DNA of 64,000 bases from Clostridia bacterium (GTDB taxonomy: Bacteria > Bacillota > Clostridia > Oscillospirales > QAKW01): contig JAGBEI010000031.1 of NCBI GenBank assembly GCA_017937065.1, forward strand, positions 232,188 to 296,187, in the 5' to 3' direction. Below are positions 1 through 8,477 of this stretch, piece after piece (the first letter of the stretch is position 1; the number at the start of each line of letters is the position of its first letter). The notes beneath the pieces are model-generated. The model did no database searches, was not told the DNA's origin, and was given only the letters and a program-made list of their open reading frames with translations. The translations under genes and the position numbers were made by a program.

Positions 1-750
1 ACCGAGTGATTTTAAAAGAGCTGCGGCGTCATCAAAATAAGCGCAGATTCCGTTTACGTCATGCGCGTCACCCGACAGGATGACCCGTCCTCCCCGCTCG
101 GAAATACGCTTGAGTATAAACGGAGCAGGATAAGGAGTTTTTCTGTACCCGCGCGATATCGCGCCTGTATTTACTTCAAACACTTTGTCTTTATCAAGCA
201 GCGTATCAAGTGCCGTCAGAGCCGACAGACGATAGCGGCGCGAGGACATATCAAACAGCTCCTCCCGCTCGCAGAATTTTGTTATAAGATCAAAGTGCCC
301 GATAATATCGGCATTTTCAAGCTGTGACACTTGCTCAAAATACCGTTCGCAAAGAGACAGCATATCTGCGCCGAAATACTGCTGCGCTGCATTTTTAAGT
401 ATCTGCGGCGTATTGTCGACATCAATGTATCTGCCGTCTATATTAATATAATGAACAGATCCGATAATATAATCAAAGCGCTCTCTGTCGTAAACGCTGT
501 ATAAATCCGCCTCCAGCCCTGCATAGATATCCATTCTGCCGAGGTACTGCTCTTTGAGAGCGGAAATTTCGGACAGATACCGATTGGTGTCATTTTGCGT
601 CATGCAGTAGCTTGAGTCAAACGGAGTATATCCGTGCCCCGAAAAGCCGAGCGCCGAAAACCCAGCGTCATACGCCGCGCGCGCCATTTCAAAAGCAGTA
701 TTGTTCCCGTCGCAAAAGACGGTGTGAGTGTGAAAATCACATTTTATCAC
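1..750 (-). CDS. hisK: PHP-family histidinol-phosphatase, partial (runs off left edge)
   Basis: This protein probably removes phosphate from L-histidinol phosphate, the step before HisD. The visible 250 residues are an amidohydrolase-like PHP domain: HTHT at residues 7-10, then GHGYT, GLEADL, GSVHY, IIGHFDL and SGDAHD, which carry the metal-binding His, Glu and Asp residues of the family. The start is taken as a GTG at 750, because the reading frame places the HTHT motif right after it; it overlaps the end of hisIE by 14 bases. It is the last gene seen in the his operon, and the only phosphatase candidate, since HisB here is the monofunctional dehydratase. The C-terminus lies outside the window. 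Another PHP phosphoesterase role is possible but the operon makes HisK most likely. Confidence 0.85.
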   Translation of the reverse strand, partial: MIKCDFHTHTVFCDGNNTAFEMARAAYDAGFSALGFSGHGYTPFDSSYCMTQNDTNRYLSEISALKEQYLGRMDIYAGLEADLYSVYDRERFDYIIGSVHYINIDGRYIDVDNTPQILKNAAQQYFGADMLSLCERYFEQVSQLENADIIGHFDLITKFCEREELFDMSSRRYRLSALTALDTLLDKDKVFEVNTGAISRGYRKTPYPAPFILKRISERGGRVILSGDAHDVNGICAYFDDAAALLKSLG

Positions 751-1396
751 TTGCCATTTTCTCCTGCTTTACCTTTTTGTTGATAACATGCCTGCCGGCA
801 AGCTCCCGCCGCACATCTTCCACCGATATGCCCGCCTGCACCATAAGCACCAGCACATGATATGCAAGATCTGCAATCTCATATACCGTCTCCGCCTTAT
901 CCTGCGCCTTACCCGCGATTATAACCTCGGTACACTCCTCGCCGACCTTTTTGAGAATTTTATCCAATCCCTTCTCAAAAAGATATGAAGTATATGAACC
1001 CTCCGACGGATTTTCACGGCGATTTTCAAGCAGCGAGTACAGACCGTCAACAGAAAAGGAAGAAAGCTGCCCGCTCTGATAAACCGTATTGAAAAAGCAG
1101 GAGTCCGCGCCTGTATGGCAGGCGGGACCGTCCTTTACTACCTCAACGGTCAGCGCATCATTATCACAGTCGGCAGTGATGCTGACAATATGCTGAAAGT
1201 TTCCCGACGTCTCCCCCTTGCGCCACAGCTTTTGGCGCGAGCGCGAAAAAAAGCAGGTTTTGCCTTCTTTTATGCTGATTTCCAGACTTTCGCGGTTCAT
1301 ATACGCTAAGGTCAGCACCTTTTTTGTATATGCGTCGGTGACAACAGCCGGGATAAGTCCGTTATCGTCAAATTTGAGTTCATCTATATTTATCAT
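737..1396 (-). CDS. hisIE: Bifunctional phosphoribosyl-AMP cyclohydrolase / phosphoribosyl-ATP pyrophosphatase
   Basis: HisIE catalyses steps two and three of histidine synthesis: it hydrolyses phosphoribosyl-ATP to phosphoribosyl-AMP and opens the adenine ring. The N-terminal half (about residues 1-105) is the HisI cyclohydrolase, with the metal-binding DCDNDA segment and a downstream CHTG; the C-terminal half (about 115-205) is the HisE pyrophosphatase, with the EECTEV helix. At 219 residues it matches the usual fused length. An AAGGAG site precedes the ATG. The gene sits 11 bases after hisF in the same operon. The last residues (KKVKQEKMASDKM) form a charged tail. Confidence 0.95.
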   Translation of the reverse strand: MINIDELKFDDNGLIPAVVTDAYTKKVLTLAYMNRESLEISIKEGKTCFFSRSRQKLWRKGETSGNFQHIVSITADCDNDALTVEVVKDGPACHTGADSCFFNTVYQSGQLSSFSVDGLYSLLENRRENPSEGSYTSYLFEKGLDKILKKVGEECTEVIIAGKAQDKAETVYEIADLAYHVLVLMVQAGISVEDVRRELAGRHVINKKVKQEKMASDKM

Positions 1397-1407
1397 AATT
1401 TTCTCCT

Positions 1408-2169
1408 TTATACAATTCTTGCGGGTATGCCGTTTTGTGCAAGCAGTTCCTTGAGTTTGGGAATTTTAACCTCACCGAAATGAAAAACAGATGCGGCAAG
1501 CCCCGCACTGACACCGGGCAGAGCTTTAAAAAGCTTTACAAAATCCTCTGCGCTTCCCGCGCCGCCCGACGCGATTACCGGCACATGCACAGCCTCAAGC
1601 ACGGCGCTGAGCATTTCAATATCAAAGCCGCCCTTCACGCCGTCTGTGTCAATGCTGTTTACAACCACCTCGCCGGCGCCCGAATCCACACAGCGGCGTA
1701 TCCACTCGATAGCCTCCATGCCGGTGTCCTCACGCCCGCCTTTGGCAAAAACGCGGAAAGATCCTCCCACGCGCTTTATATCCGCAGACAGTACGACACA
1801 CTGGTCGCCGTAGCGCTTTGCCGCCTCATAGACAAGAGACGGATTGCGGATTGCACCGCTGTTGACGCTCACCTTATCCGCGCCGCAGGACAGAACACGC
1901 TCAAAATCGGAAAGCCCGTTTATACCGCCGCCGACTGTCAGCGGAATAAAGATGGTTTTTGCGACCTCTTTCAATATACCGGTAAACAGCGCACGGTTTT
2001 CAAAGGACGCAGTGATATCGTAAAACACAAGCTCGTCAGCGCCGTTTTCGCTGTAATATTCAGCAAGCTCTACCGGTGAGGACACGTCGCTCAGTCCCTC
2101 AAAGTTCACGCCCTTGACAACGCGAGAATTTCTGACGTCAAGGCACGGAATAATACGTTTTGTTATCAT
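1408..2169 (-). CDS. hisF: Imidazole glycerol phosphate synthase, cyclase subunit
   Basis: HisF is the (beta/alpha)8-barrel synthase subunit that uses ammonia from HisH to turn PRFAR into imidazole glycerol phosphate and AICAR. It opens with the typical MITKRIIPCLDVR and contains the phosphate-binding GGGI and ASGGAG loops and the catalytic Asp of ADIKRV and SIDTDG. I chose the ATG at 2169 because it overlaps the hisA stop as ATGA; a longer frame from 2187 would run back into hisA. The protein is then 253 residues, the usual size. Confidence 0.96.
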   Translation of the reverse strand: MITKRIIPCLDVRNSRVVKGVNFEGLSDVSSPVELAEYYSENGADELVFYDITASFENRALFTGILKEVAKTIFIPLTVGGGINGLSDFERVLSCGADKVSVNSGAIRNPSLVYEAAKRYGDQCVVLSADIKRVGGSFRVFAKGGREDTGMEAIEWIRRCVDSGAGEVVVNSIDTDGVKGGFDIEMLSAVLEAVHVPVIASGGAGSAEDFVKLFKALPGVSAGLAASVFHFGEVKIPKLKELLAQNGIPARIV

Positions 2170-2891
2170 GATTCCGCCTCCCCGCACAAGCGCAGCGCGT
2201 CGGAAAGCTCCAGCGCTCCGGCATACAGCGCCTTGCCTAAAATTGCGCCGTACATATCCATGGCACAGAGCGTCTTTATATCTGACAGCGTACTGACCCC
2301 GCCCGACGCGGTAATATCAATACTGTATTTTTCCGACAGTGCCCTGTAAAGCTCAATATTTGTTCCGCCCAGCATTCCGTCGCGGGATATATCGGTGCAG
2401 ATTATATTTGAAATGCCCTTTTTCTGCATTTTCTCAAAAAAGCTGTCACAGGTATATCCCGAAAGCTCGGTCCAGCCGCGTATTGCGACAAAGCCGTCCT
2501 TTATGTCTACGCCTACGGCGATTTTTTCGCCGTAGATCTCAAGGCAGCGGTCAAGAAAAGCCTCGTCTGTGACAGCGGCGGTACCGAGTATTACGCGCGA
2601 CACTCCCGCGTCAAAATACTTTTTCACCGTGTCAAGGCTGCGTATCCCTCCGCCGAGCTCGGTAAACAGCCCGCTCTCCGACACGATTTTTTTCACCGTA
2701 TCAAAATTGTCTGTTCTGCCGCTCCTTGCACCGTCAAGGTCTACAAGATGCAGATATTGTGCGCCCTTTTCGGCAAAGCCGCGCGCAACGTCGGACGGAT
2801 TTTGACTGTACACGGTTTTTTTGCTGTAATCGCCCTTTTCAAGGCGCACGGCGCAACCGCCGATAAGGTCTATTGCAGGAAGGATTATCAT
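2166..2891 (-). CDS. hisA: ProFAR isomerase (phosphoribosylformimino-5-aminoimidazole carboxamide ribotide isomerase)
   Basis: HisA performs the Amadori rearrangement of ProFAR to PRFAR. The 241-residue barrel starts MIILPAIDLIGG, carries the catalytic Asp near residue 8 and the second one in CTDISRDGM, and has the half-barrel phosphate loops GGGIRS and ASGGVS. It overlaps hisH and hisF by ATGA at each end, which suggests translational coupling. Confidence 0.96.
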   Translation of the reverse strand: MIILPAIDLIGGCAVRLEKGDYSKKTVYSQNPSDVARGFAEKGAQYLHLVDLDGARSGRTDNFDTVKKIVSESGLFTELGGGIRSLDTVKKYFDAGVSRVILGTAAVTDEAFLDRCLEIYGEKIAVGVDIKDGFVAIRGWTELSGYTCDSFFEKMQKKGISNIICTDISRDGMLGGTNIELYRALSEKYSIDITASGGVSTLSDIKTLCAMDMYGAILGKALYAGALELSDALRLCGEAES

Positions 2892-3502
2892 GCTTTCACC
2901 TCACAAAATGCTTTAAGTATTTTAAGCCCGACATTCCCGCTCTTTTCGGGGTGAAACTGCGTACCGTATACATTGTCCCGCGCCACCGCAGCCGTGACGG
3001 GAACGGAATACTCCGTATATGCCGTTACAAATTCAGCACAGTCGGCACCGTAAAAAGAGTGAACAAAATAAACAAAATCACCCTCGTTTATGTATTTAAA
3101 AAGCTCGCTGTGCCTTGGAAAGGACAAACCGTTCCAGCCGATATGCGGAATATTAAGCCCGGGCGCCGTAATATCGCGCAGCGGGCGCACGGTTCCCGGC
3201 ACAAGCCCCAGTCCGGAATGCTCTCCGTATTCATATGATTTATCAAACAGCAGCTGCATACCAAGACATATTCCCAGCAGCGGCTTACCGCTGCGCGCTT
3301 GATTTACAACAAGCTCCGACATGCCGCCGGCGCGCAGCTTTTCCGCCGCGTCGCCGAACGCGCCGACGCCCGGAAGTATTATTCTGTCGCTTTTCTCTAT
3401 CGTTGCTTTATCGCCTGTAACAACCGCGCTGCACCCCAAAAACTCAAGCGAGCTTTTAAGAGAAAAAAGATTGCCGACGCCGTAATCTATTATAGCTACC
3501 AT
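2888..3502 (-). CDS. hisH: Imidazole glycerol phosphate synthase, glutaminase subunit
   Basis: HisH is the class I glutamine amidotransferase that feeds ammonia to HisF. The nucleophile elbow GICLGMQLLF holds the catalytic Cys, and the His-Glu pair lies in QFHPEKSG near the C-terminus. The ATG at 3502 overlaps the hisB stop as TGATG; an in-frame TTG one codon upstream is less likely. The protein has 204 residues, the normal length. Confidence 0.95.
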   Translation of the reverse strand: MVAIIDYGVGNLFSLKSSLEFLGCSAVVTGDKATIEKSDRIILPGVGAFGDAAEKLRAGGMSELVVNQARSGKPLLGICLGMQLLFDKSYEYGEHSGLGLVPGTVRPLRDITAPGLNIPHIGWNGLSFPRHSELFKYINEGDFVYFVHSFYGADCAEFVTAYTEYSVPVTAAVARDNVYGTQFHPEKSGNVGLKILKAFCEVKA

Positions 3503-4089
3503 CAAAGCATCCCCTTTGTGGACGGGATATCGTCCGCCGCCGCCTGATCTACCGTGCAGGCAGCTCTGAGACAGCGGGCAAGAGCTTTAAATACGCCCTC
3601 TATTATATGATGAGTATTTTTACCGGACAGCTGACGGACATGCAAGGTCACAGCCGCGTTTGACACAAACGCGCCCAAAAATTCCTCGCAAAGCTCGGTG
3701 TCGAAGCTGCCGACACGCGGCGACGGCAGAGAGAGCTCACAGGTAAGGTGGCTTCTGCCCGAAATATCGACGGCGGCAAGTATCAGAGCCTCGTCCATCG
3801 GAAGCACCGTATGTGCGTAGCGGGTAACGCCGCGCTTGTCGCCGAGAGCATTTTTAAACGCCTGACCCAGGCATATTCCTATATCCTCCGCGCTGTGATG
3901 AAAATCAACGCCTATATCTCCGATACAGTTGACATTCAAATCAAATCTTGCGTGGCGCGCGAGCAGAACAAGCATATGATCAAAAAATCCGTTTCCCGTT
4001 CTGATTTCGCTTTTTCCGCTGCCGTCGATATTTATCGTAAGCGAAATGTCCGTTTCAGACGTTTTTCGATTTACAGTAGATGTTCTCAT
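3502..4089 (-). CDS. hisB: Imidazoleglycerol-phosphate dehydratase
   Basis: This is the monofunctional HisB dehydratase (195 residues), which turns imidazole glycerol phosphate into imidazole acetol phosphate. The paired metal-binding motifs HHSAEDIG and HHIIEGVF and the DHML and MDEAL segments are present. There is no N-terminal phosphatase domain, so histidinol phosphate must be dephosphorylated by a separate enzyme; the PHP protein at the end of the operon fits. The start overlaps the hisC stop as ATGA. Confidence 0.96.
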   Translation of the reverse strand: MRTSTVNRKTSETDISLTINIDGSGKSEIRTGNGFFDHMLVLLARHARFDLNVNCIGDIGVDFHHSAEDIGICLGQAFKNALGDKRGVTRYAHTVLPMDEALILAAVDISGRSHLTCELSLPSPRVGSFDTELCEEFLGAFVSNAAVTLHVRQLSGKNTHHIIEGVFKALARCLRAACTVDQAAADDIPSTKGML

Positions 4090-5153
4090 TTCATTTCCTC
4101 CGTAAGCCCGGAAAGCGCTCCCGCAAGCGTTTCCATCTGTTCTTTGGTTCCTATTGTTATACGAAGCCAGTCGCTTATGCGCGGATTGTCAAAGCGGCGC
4201 ACAAGTATCCCGTTTTCCTTAAGTCTCGTATAAAGCTCAAGCCCGCTGACGCCGCTTTTCCTTGCAAACACAAAGTTTGCGCTTGAGGGCAGATAATCAA
4301 ACCCGAGCTTTTCAAGCCGACGGCAAAACGCATTGCGGTTATCAATTATCCTATTGCAGTTTGCGGAATAATACTCATCGCTTTCAAGCGCCGCCTTTGC
4401 CGCCTGCTGGCTCATGCTGTTTATATTATAGGGATTTGTTGAATATTTTATCTTATTCAGGTCTGCCGCAAGCCCGCTGTCCGCGATTGCAAAGCCCACG
4501 CGCGCGCCCGCAAGCGAGCGGGATTTTGAAAAGGTCATAACCACTATCAGGTTTTTGTATTTTTTAATCAGCGGCACGCAGCTCTCACCGCCGAAATCAA
4601 CATACGCCTCGTCTATTACGACAATATTGTCCGGGTTGGAGGACACTATTTTTTCAATATCGGAAAGCCCGAGCGCGATTCCCGTCGGCGCGTTGGGATT
4701 GGCAAGCACTATATTCTTGTTTGCGCCTATGTAATCGTCAGGGTTGACACGCAGCCCGCTATCAAGCGGCACCTGAGTATAATCGGAGCCGTACAAATCT
4801 CCGAACACCTTATAGAATCCGTAGGTTATATCGGGAAAAATCACGGGCGACAGTCTGTCAAAATACGCCGCAAAGCAGAAATTAAGTATCTCGTCGGAGC
4901 CGTTGCCCAATACTATATTTTCCCGTCCGACGCCGTAGCGTCCTGCAAGCGCGTCCGAAAGCTCGGTACAGTCAGGTTCAGGATAGAGCTGAAGGCTTGC
5001 CGCCCTGCCGCTTGTCACCGCCGCCTTAACCTCGGGCGACGGTTCAAACGGAGACTCGTTGGTATTGAGCTTAATATACCGCATAGTCTGCGGCTGCTCG
5101 CCCGGAACATAAGCCTCAAGCTCCTTCAGCCGTGCCGATATAAATTTGCTCAT
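4086..5153 (-). CDS. hisC: Histidinol-phosphate aminotransferase
   Basis: HisC is a class I/II PLP aminotransferase that moves the glutamate amino group to imidazole acetol phosphate. The 355-residue protein shows the substrate-binding LNTNESP near residue 28, the GNGSDE loop, NPNAPTG, the DEAYVDF aspartate segment and the PLP-binding lysine in TFSKSRSLAG. It starts directly after the hisD stop (no gap) and overlaps hisB by four bases. Confidence 0.96.
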   Translation of the reverse strand: MSKFISARLKELEAYVPGEQPQTMRYIKLNTNESPFEPSPEVKAAVTSGRAASLQLYPEPDCTELSDALAGRYGVGRENIVLGNGSDEILNFCFAAYFDRLSPVIFPDITYGFYKVFGDLYGSDYTQVPLDSGLRVNPDDYIGANKNIVLANPNAPTGIALGLSDIEKIVSSNPDNIVVIDEAYVDFGGESCVPLIKKYKNLIVVMTFSKSRSLAGARVGFAIADSGLAADLNKIKYSTNPYNINSMSQQAAKAALESDEYYSANCNRIIDNRNAFCRRLEKLGFDYLPSSANFVFARKSGVSGLELYTRLKENGILVRRFDNPRISDWLRITIGTKEQMETLAGALSGLTEEMK

Positions 5154-6437
5154 TTACCTTTCACTTCCTTCAAACCGAATTGCAACGCTTCTGGCATGGG
5201 CGGTAAGCCCCTCCGCCCCTGCAAACGCTTCGACATCCCCCGATATATCTTCAAGCGCCTCACGCGTATAATATGTATACTGAGTCTTTTTTACAAAATC
5301 GTCCACCGAAAGAGGACTGGAAAAGCGCGCCGTACCGCTTGTCGGCAGCGTGTGGTTGGGGCCTGCAAGGTAGTCGCCCACTGCCTCGGGGCAGTACTTG
5401 CCCAAAAATACCGAGCCTGCGTTTTTTATGCTGCTTAAATAATCAAAAGGATTGTCAGTACATATTTCAAGATGCTCGGGTGCAAGCTCGTTTGCAATTT
5501 CCACTGCGGCAAAAAGGTCGTCCGCTATTATTATCTTGCCGTTATTGTCAACAGATGCGCGCGCTATATCCGCGCGGGACAGCTTCGGTATCTGTTTTTC
5601 AAGCTCCTCCGACACGGCAACCGCAAGCTCCTTGCTGTCCGTCACAAGCACGGCGCTTGCCATTGCGTCATGCTCCGCCTGTGACAGCAGGTCGGCGGCG
5701 ACATACGCCGGATTGCAGGTTTTGTCAGCAACTACAAGTATCTCGCTCGGTCCCGCTATCATGTCGATAGCGACCTTACCGAAAACCTGCCGCTTTGCCT
5801 CGGCGACATACGCATTGCCGGGCCCCGTTATTTTATCGACGGCGGGCACGGTTTCGGTGCCGTAGGCGAGCGCTGCTATTGCCTGCGCACCGCCAGCCTT
5901 GAAAATGCGGTGTACGCCCGCAATTTTTGCCGCTGCAAGTATCTCGGGATTTACAGTGCCGTCCGCCGAAGGCGGAGTAGTCATAACAATAAGCTCACAG
6001 CCTGCAATAACCGCCGGAATGCAGTTCATAAGCACCGACGACGGGTATGCAGCCGTACCGCCGGGAACATATAAGCCCACCTTTTCTATGGGCAGCACGC
6101 GCTGACCGCTTATCACCCCGCCGGTGCTGTTTGTTATAAAACCGGAACGCACCTGGTTTTTATGAAAGGCACGGATATTTTCCGCCGCGCGCTCCAGTAT
6201 CCCCAAAAGCTCGGGAGATACCCGCTCACAGGCGTCCTTTAGCTCGCTTTGAGTCACCTCAAGCGAAGAGAGCGACACCTTGTCAAAGTGCAGGGCATAG
6301 TCCAAAAGCGCACGGTCGCCGTTACGGCGCACATTCTCTATAATCTCTGCTACAGTTGCGCCGACACGTGTGACGGATTCGTCGCGCAGAAACAGAGTGC
6401 TTTTATCAACCTCGGAATATTTCAGTATCTTAATCAT
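5154..6437 (-). CDS. hisD: Histidinol dehydrogenase
   Basis: HisD is the zinc- and NAD-dependent enzyme that oxidises histidinol to histidine in two steps, the last in the pathway. The 427-residue protein contains the ITGPGNAYV region, the LSQAEHD metal-binding segment, the ELAPEHLEI catalytic Glu-His pair and GPNHTLPT. Its start overlaps the hisG end by eight bases. Nothing unusual was seen. Confidence 0.97.
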   Translation of the reverse strand: MIKILKYSEVDKSTLFLRDESVTRVGATVAEIIENVRRNGDRALLDYALHFDKVSLSSLEVTQSELKDACERVSPELLGILERAAENIRAFHKNQVRSGFITNSTGGVISGQRVLPIEKVGLYVPGGTAAYPSSVLMNCIPAVIAGCELIVMTTPPSADGTVNPEILAAAKIAGVHRIFKAGGAQAIAALAYGTETVPAVDKITGPGNAYVAEAKRQVFGKVAIDMIAGPSEILVVADKTCNPAYVAADLLSQAEHDAMASAVLVTDSKELAVAVSEELEKQIPKLSRADIARASVDNNGKIIIADDLFAAVEIANELAPEHLEICTDNPFDYLSSIKNAGSVFLGKYCPEAVGDYLAGPNHTLPTSGTARFSSPLSVDDFVKKTQYTYYTREALEDISGDVEAFAGAEGLTAHARSVAIRFEGSER

Positions 6438-7077
6438 TGCTCTTATCCTTACATATACTACTTATCTTTTTACAAATCTGCGTTATCTCGCTGTTTTTGA
6501 ATTTATAGCTTACCTTATTGGAAATAAGCCGCGCACTGACAGGCGCCACCGTTTCACACGGCACAAGATTATTCTCCAAAAGCGTCTTTCCCGTCTCGAC
6601 GATATCGACAATGACGTCGCTGAGCCCCAAAAGCGGCGCAAGCTCTATGGAACCGTTGAGCTTTATAATTTCTATCTCACGGCTTTTTTCGGCATAGTAA
6701 TGCTTAGCTATGTTTGGGAACTTTGTCGCAACTCTCAGCGCTGTATCGGGATTATCCTTAAAGTCCCGCTTTGCGGCAACCGCCATGCGGCATTTTCCCA
6801 TATGCAGGTCGCACAGCTCATACACATCGGGGCTGTACTCCAGAAGAATGTCCTTGCCTGCGATGCCTATGTCCGCCGCACCCTTTTCCACATATATTGC
6901 AACGTCTGACGGCTTTACCCAGAAATAGCGCACGCGGTTGTGAACGCTCTCGAATATAAGCTTGCGGTTAGGCTCATGTATTTCGGGACAGGCATAGCCG
7001 GATTTTTCAAAAATATCGTACGCCGCCTCGCCCAGCCTGCCCTTGGGCAGCGCCACATTTACATACTTATCCGCCAA
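6430..7077 (-). CDS. hisG: ATP phosphoribosyltransferase, short-form catalytic subunit
   Basis: HisG commits ATP and PRPP to histidine synthesis. The protein starts MADKYVNVALPKGRLGE and ends after about 215 residues, so it is the short form without the C-terminal ACT-like regulatory domain; such forms work in a complex with HisZ, whose gene is immediately upstream. I use the TTG at 7077: it has a GGAGG eight bases upstream and gives the usual N-terminus, whereas the longer frame from 7230 would lie inside hisZ. The overlap with hisZ is 11 bases. Confidence 0.93.
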   Translation of the reverse strand: MADKYVNVALPKGRLGEAAYDIFEKSGYACPEIHEPNRKLIFESVHNRVRYFWVKPSDVAIYVEKGAADIGIAGKDILLEYSPDVYELCDLHMGKCRMAVAAKRDFKDNPDTALRVATKFPNIAKHYYAEKSREIEIIKLNGSIELAPLLGLSDVIVDIVETGKTLLENNLVPCETVAPVSARLISNKVSYKFKNSEITQICKKISSICKDKSND

Positions 7078-8023
7078 TGCTCTCACCTCCGCACGTATCG
7101 GTATCCGAGAACAGTCTGTCAAGTCCGTCAAGGTAAACGGCAAAGCCGACAGCGCCCTGCTTTCTGCCCAGCCTTGAAAGCAGACTGTCATACCTTCCGC
7201 CTGACAGCACGCTCTGAGGTATACCGTCAATAAAGCCCTTAAATATTATTCCGTTATAGTAATTTGTATCGTTAAGTATAGAAAAATCTATACGAAGATT
7301 TTGCGCAAGCCCGCTTTTCTCCATATAGCCCGAAATTTTTTCAAGCGCGTCATAAGATGCGCGCATCTCATCGTTTAAGCAGAGCGGACGCGCCTTTTCA
7401 AGCACCTCACGCGGAGTGCCGTAAAGCAGACACGCTGCCGAGAGCGCGTCGGCATATTTTTTGTCAGCCCCGATATCAGAGCAGACGGCGCGCACGGTAT
7501 CGGCGCTTTTTCTGCCGACGGCGGACATAAGCTCCGACCTTGCCGCCCCGTTTTGCGTTATCATTCCGATAAGCCCCGTTACAAAGCCCATATGCGACAC
7601 GTCCAAAAGAAAGCTGCCGCTTATACTCTCCAGGCTTTTATAGGCAAGCGAGATGACCTCCGCTGTCGAAAAATCGTCAATATCCCCTATACATTCCAAA
7701 CCGGTCTGCATAATTTCCTTAAAACCGCTTCCGCCCGCACGGTAAACACATTCGTTATAAAATACTTTCTGCATACCGCTGCTGTCCTTGGTGTTTTTTA
7801 TAATGGACAGGGTTATGTCCGGCTTCAGCGCCATCAGTCTGCCGTCAGTATCGGTAAAGGTTAGAATGCTTTTATCCGAAAGAAAGCTCTTATTCTCCGC
7901 GTATAAATCGTATTCCTCAAACTTGCTTACCTTATAGCGCCTGTAACCGAAGCTCAGATACAATGTGCGCAGCGTGTATACCGCCCGCTCGGACGGCAGC
8001 AGCTCATTGTCATTCAATATCAT
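7067..8023 (-). CDS. hisZ: ATP phosphoribosyltransferase regulatory subunit (HisRS-like)
   Basis: HisZ is a paralogue of histidyl-tRNA synthetase without aminoacylation activity; it binds short HisG and makes it active and histidine-sensitive. The 318-residue protein shows class II synthetase traces (SFGYRRYKVSKFEEYDLY near residue 25, a motif 2-like KPDITLSI and a GGRYDSLL loop near the C-terminus) but lacks the anticodon-binding domain. It follows yerC with a 14-base overlap and precedes hisG. Confidence 0.92.
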   Translation of the reverse strand: MILNDNELLPSERAVYTLRTLYLSFGYRRYKVSKFEEYDLYAENKSFLSDKSILTFTDTDGRLMALKPDITLSIIKNTKDSSGMQKVFYNECVYRAGGSGFKEIMQTGLECIGDIDDFSTAEVISLAYKSLESISGSFLLDVSHMGFVTGLIGMITQNGAARSELMSAVGRKSADTVRAVCSDIGADKKYADALSAACLLYGTPREVLEKARPLCLNDEMRASYDALEKISGYMEKSGLAQNLRIDFSILNDTNYYNGIIFKGFIDGIPQSVLSGGRYDSLLSRLGRKQGAVGFAVYLDGLDRLFSDTDTCGGESIGG

Positions 8024-8315
8024 CGTCTTTACCTCTGTTCAATCTTTTAAATACCGTCTTATATCCGTCCTTACCATAGGTAAAGGCGCGGTTTACACGG
8101 CTTATTGTCGCCGAGCTGGCTCCGGTCTGCTCCGCTATCTTATTATATACTTTTTTTTCCGTGAGAAGCTTTGCCACCATCACCCGCTGCGACATATCCA
8201 GCATTTCCTTGGTAGTAAGCAAATCCTCCAAAAAGTCTGCATACTCCTCTTTTGTTTCAAGCGACATCAGCGCGTCGATAAGAAGCTGCGCGCCTTCTGT
8301 ATGAAAAACGTCCAT
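8010..8315 (-). CDS. yerC: YerC/YecD TrpR-like repressor, probable histidine regulator (HisR)
   Basis: This 101-residue all-helical protein belongs to the TrpR-related YerC/YecD family. The helix-turn-helix is IAEQTGASSATISRV at residues 60-74. In Firmicutes members of this family have been proposed as histidine-responsive regulators. Here the gene is first in the his operon, and an 18-base imperfect palindrome covers the -10 box of the operon promoter, as expected for autoregulation. An AGAGG site precedes the ATG. That histidine is the ligand is inferred from context. Confidence 0.85.
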   Translation of the reverse strand: MDVFHTEGAQLLIDALMSLETKEEYADFLEDLLTTKEMLDMSQRVMVAKLLTEKKVYNKIAEQTGASSATISRVNRAFTYGKDGYKTVFKRLNRGKDDDIE

Positions 8316-8347
8316 TGCAATACCTCTTTATGATTATTGTACTTTAA

Positions 8348-8365
8348 CATGATAGCGCTTTAATG
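8348..8365. promoter_or_regulatory. Candidate HisR operator (imperfect palindrome)
   Basis: CATGATAGC-GCTTTAATG is an 18-base dyad with seven of nine arm positions matching. It overlaps the -10 hexamer of the minus-strand his operon promoter, so a bound repressor would block the polymerase. It lies in the divergent gap between yerC and the Re-citrate synthase gene. The protein that binds it is inferred. Confidence 0.6.
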
Positions 8366-8377
8366 CGTAAAAGTCAA
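8349..8377 (-). promoter_or_regulatory. Sigma-A promoter of the his operon
   Basis: On the minus strand TTGACT (8377-8372) and TATCAT (8354-8349) are separated by 17 bases, 33 bases before the yerC start codon. The -10 lies inside the palindrome described at 8348-8365. Confidence 0.75.
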
Positions 8378-8407
8378 TAGTGTTTAAAAAATTTTTGAAA
8401 AAACGTA

Positions 8408-8436
8408 TAGACAAATACAGAGTGCAATGGTATAAT
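8408..8436 (+). promoter_or_regulatory. Sigma-A promoter of the Re-citrate synthase operon
   Basis: TAGACA (8408-8413) and TATAAT (8431-8436) are 17 bases apart, followed by AGAGGAGG and the ATG at 8478. Confidence 0.75.
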
Positions 8437-8477
8437 TGTATACAAAAATACATAAATTTATAAAGAGGAGGAAAAAT

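Noticed and set aside
1435..2079. Plus-strand 214-residue open frame opposite hisF
   Set aside because: hisF is certain and the opposite frame shows no recognisable protein or ribosome binding site.
6430..7230. Longer hisG start giving 266 residues
   Set aside because: The extra residues come from translating the end of hisZ in another frame; a GGAGG lies before the TTG at 7077.
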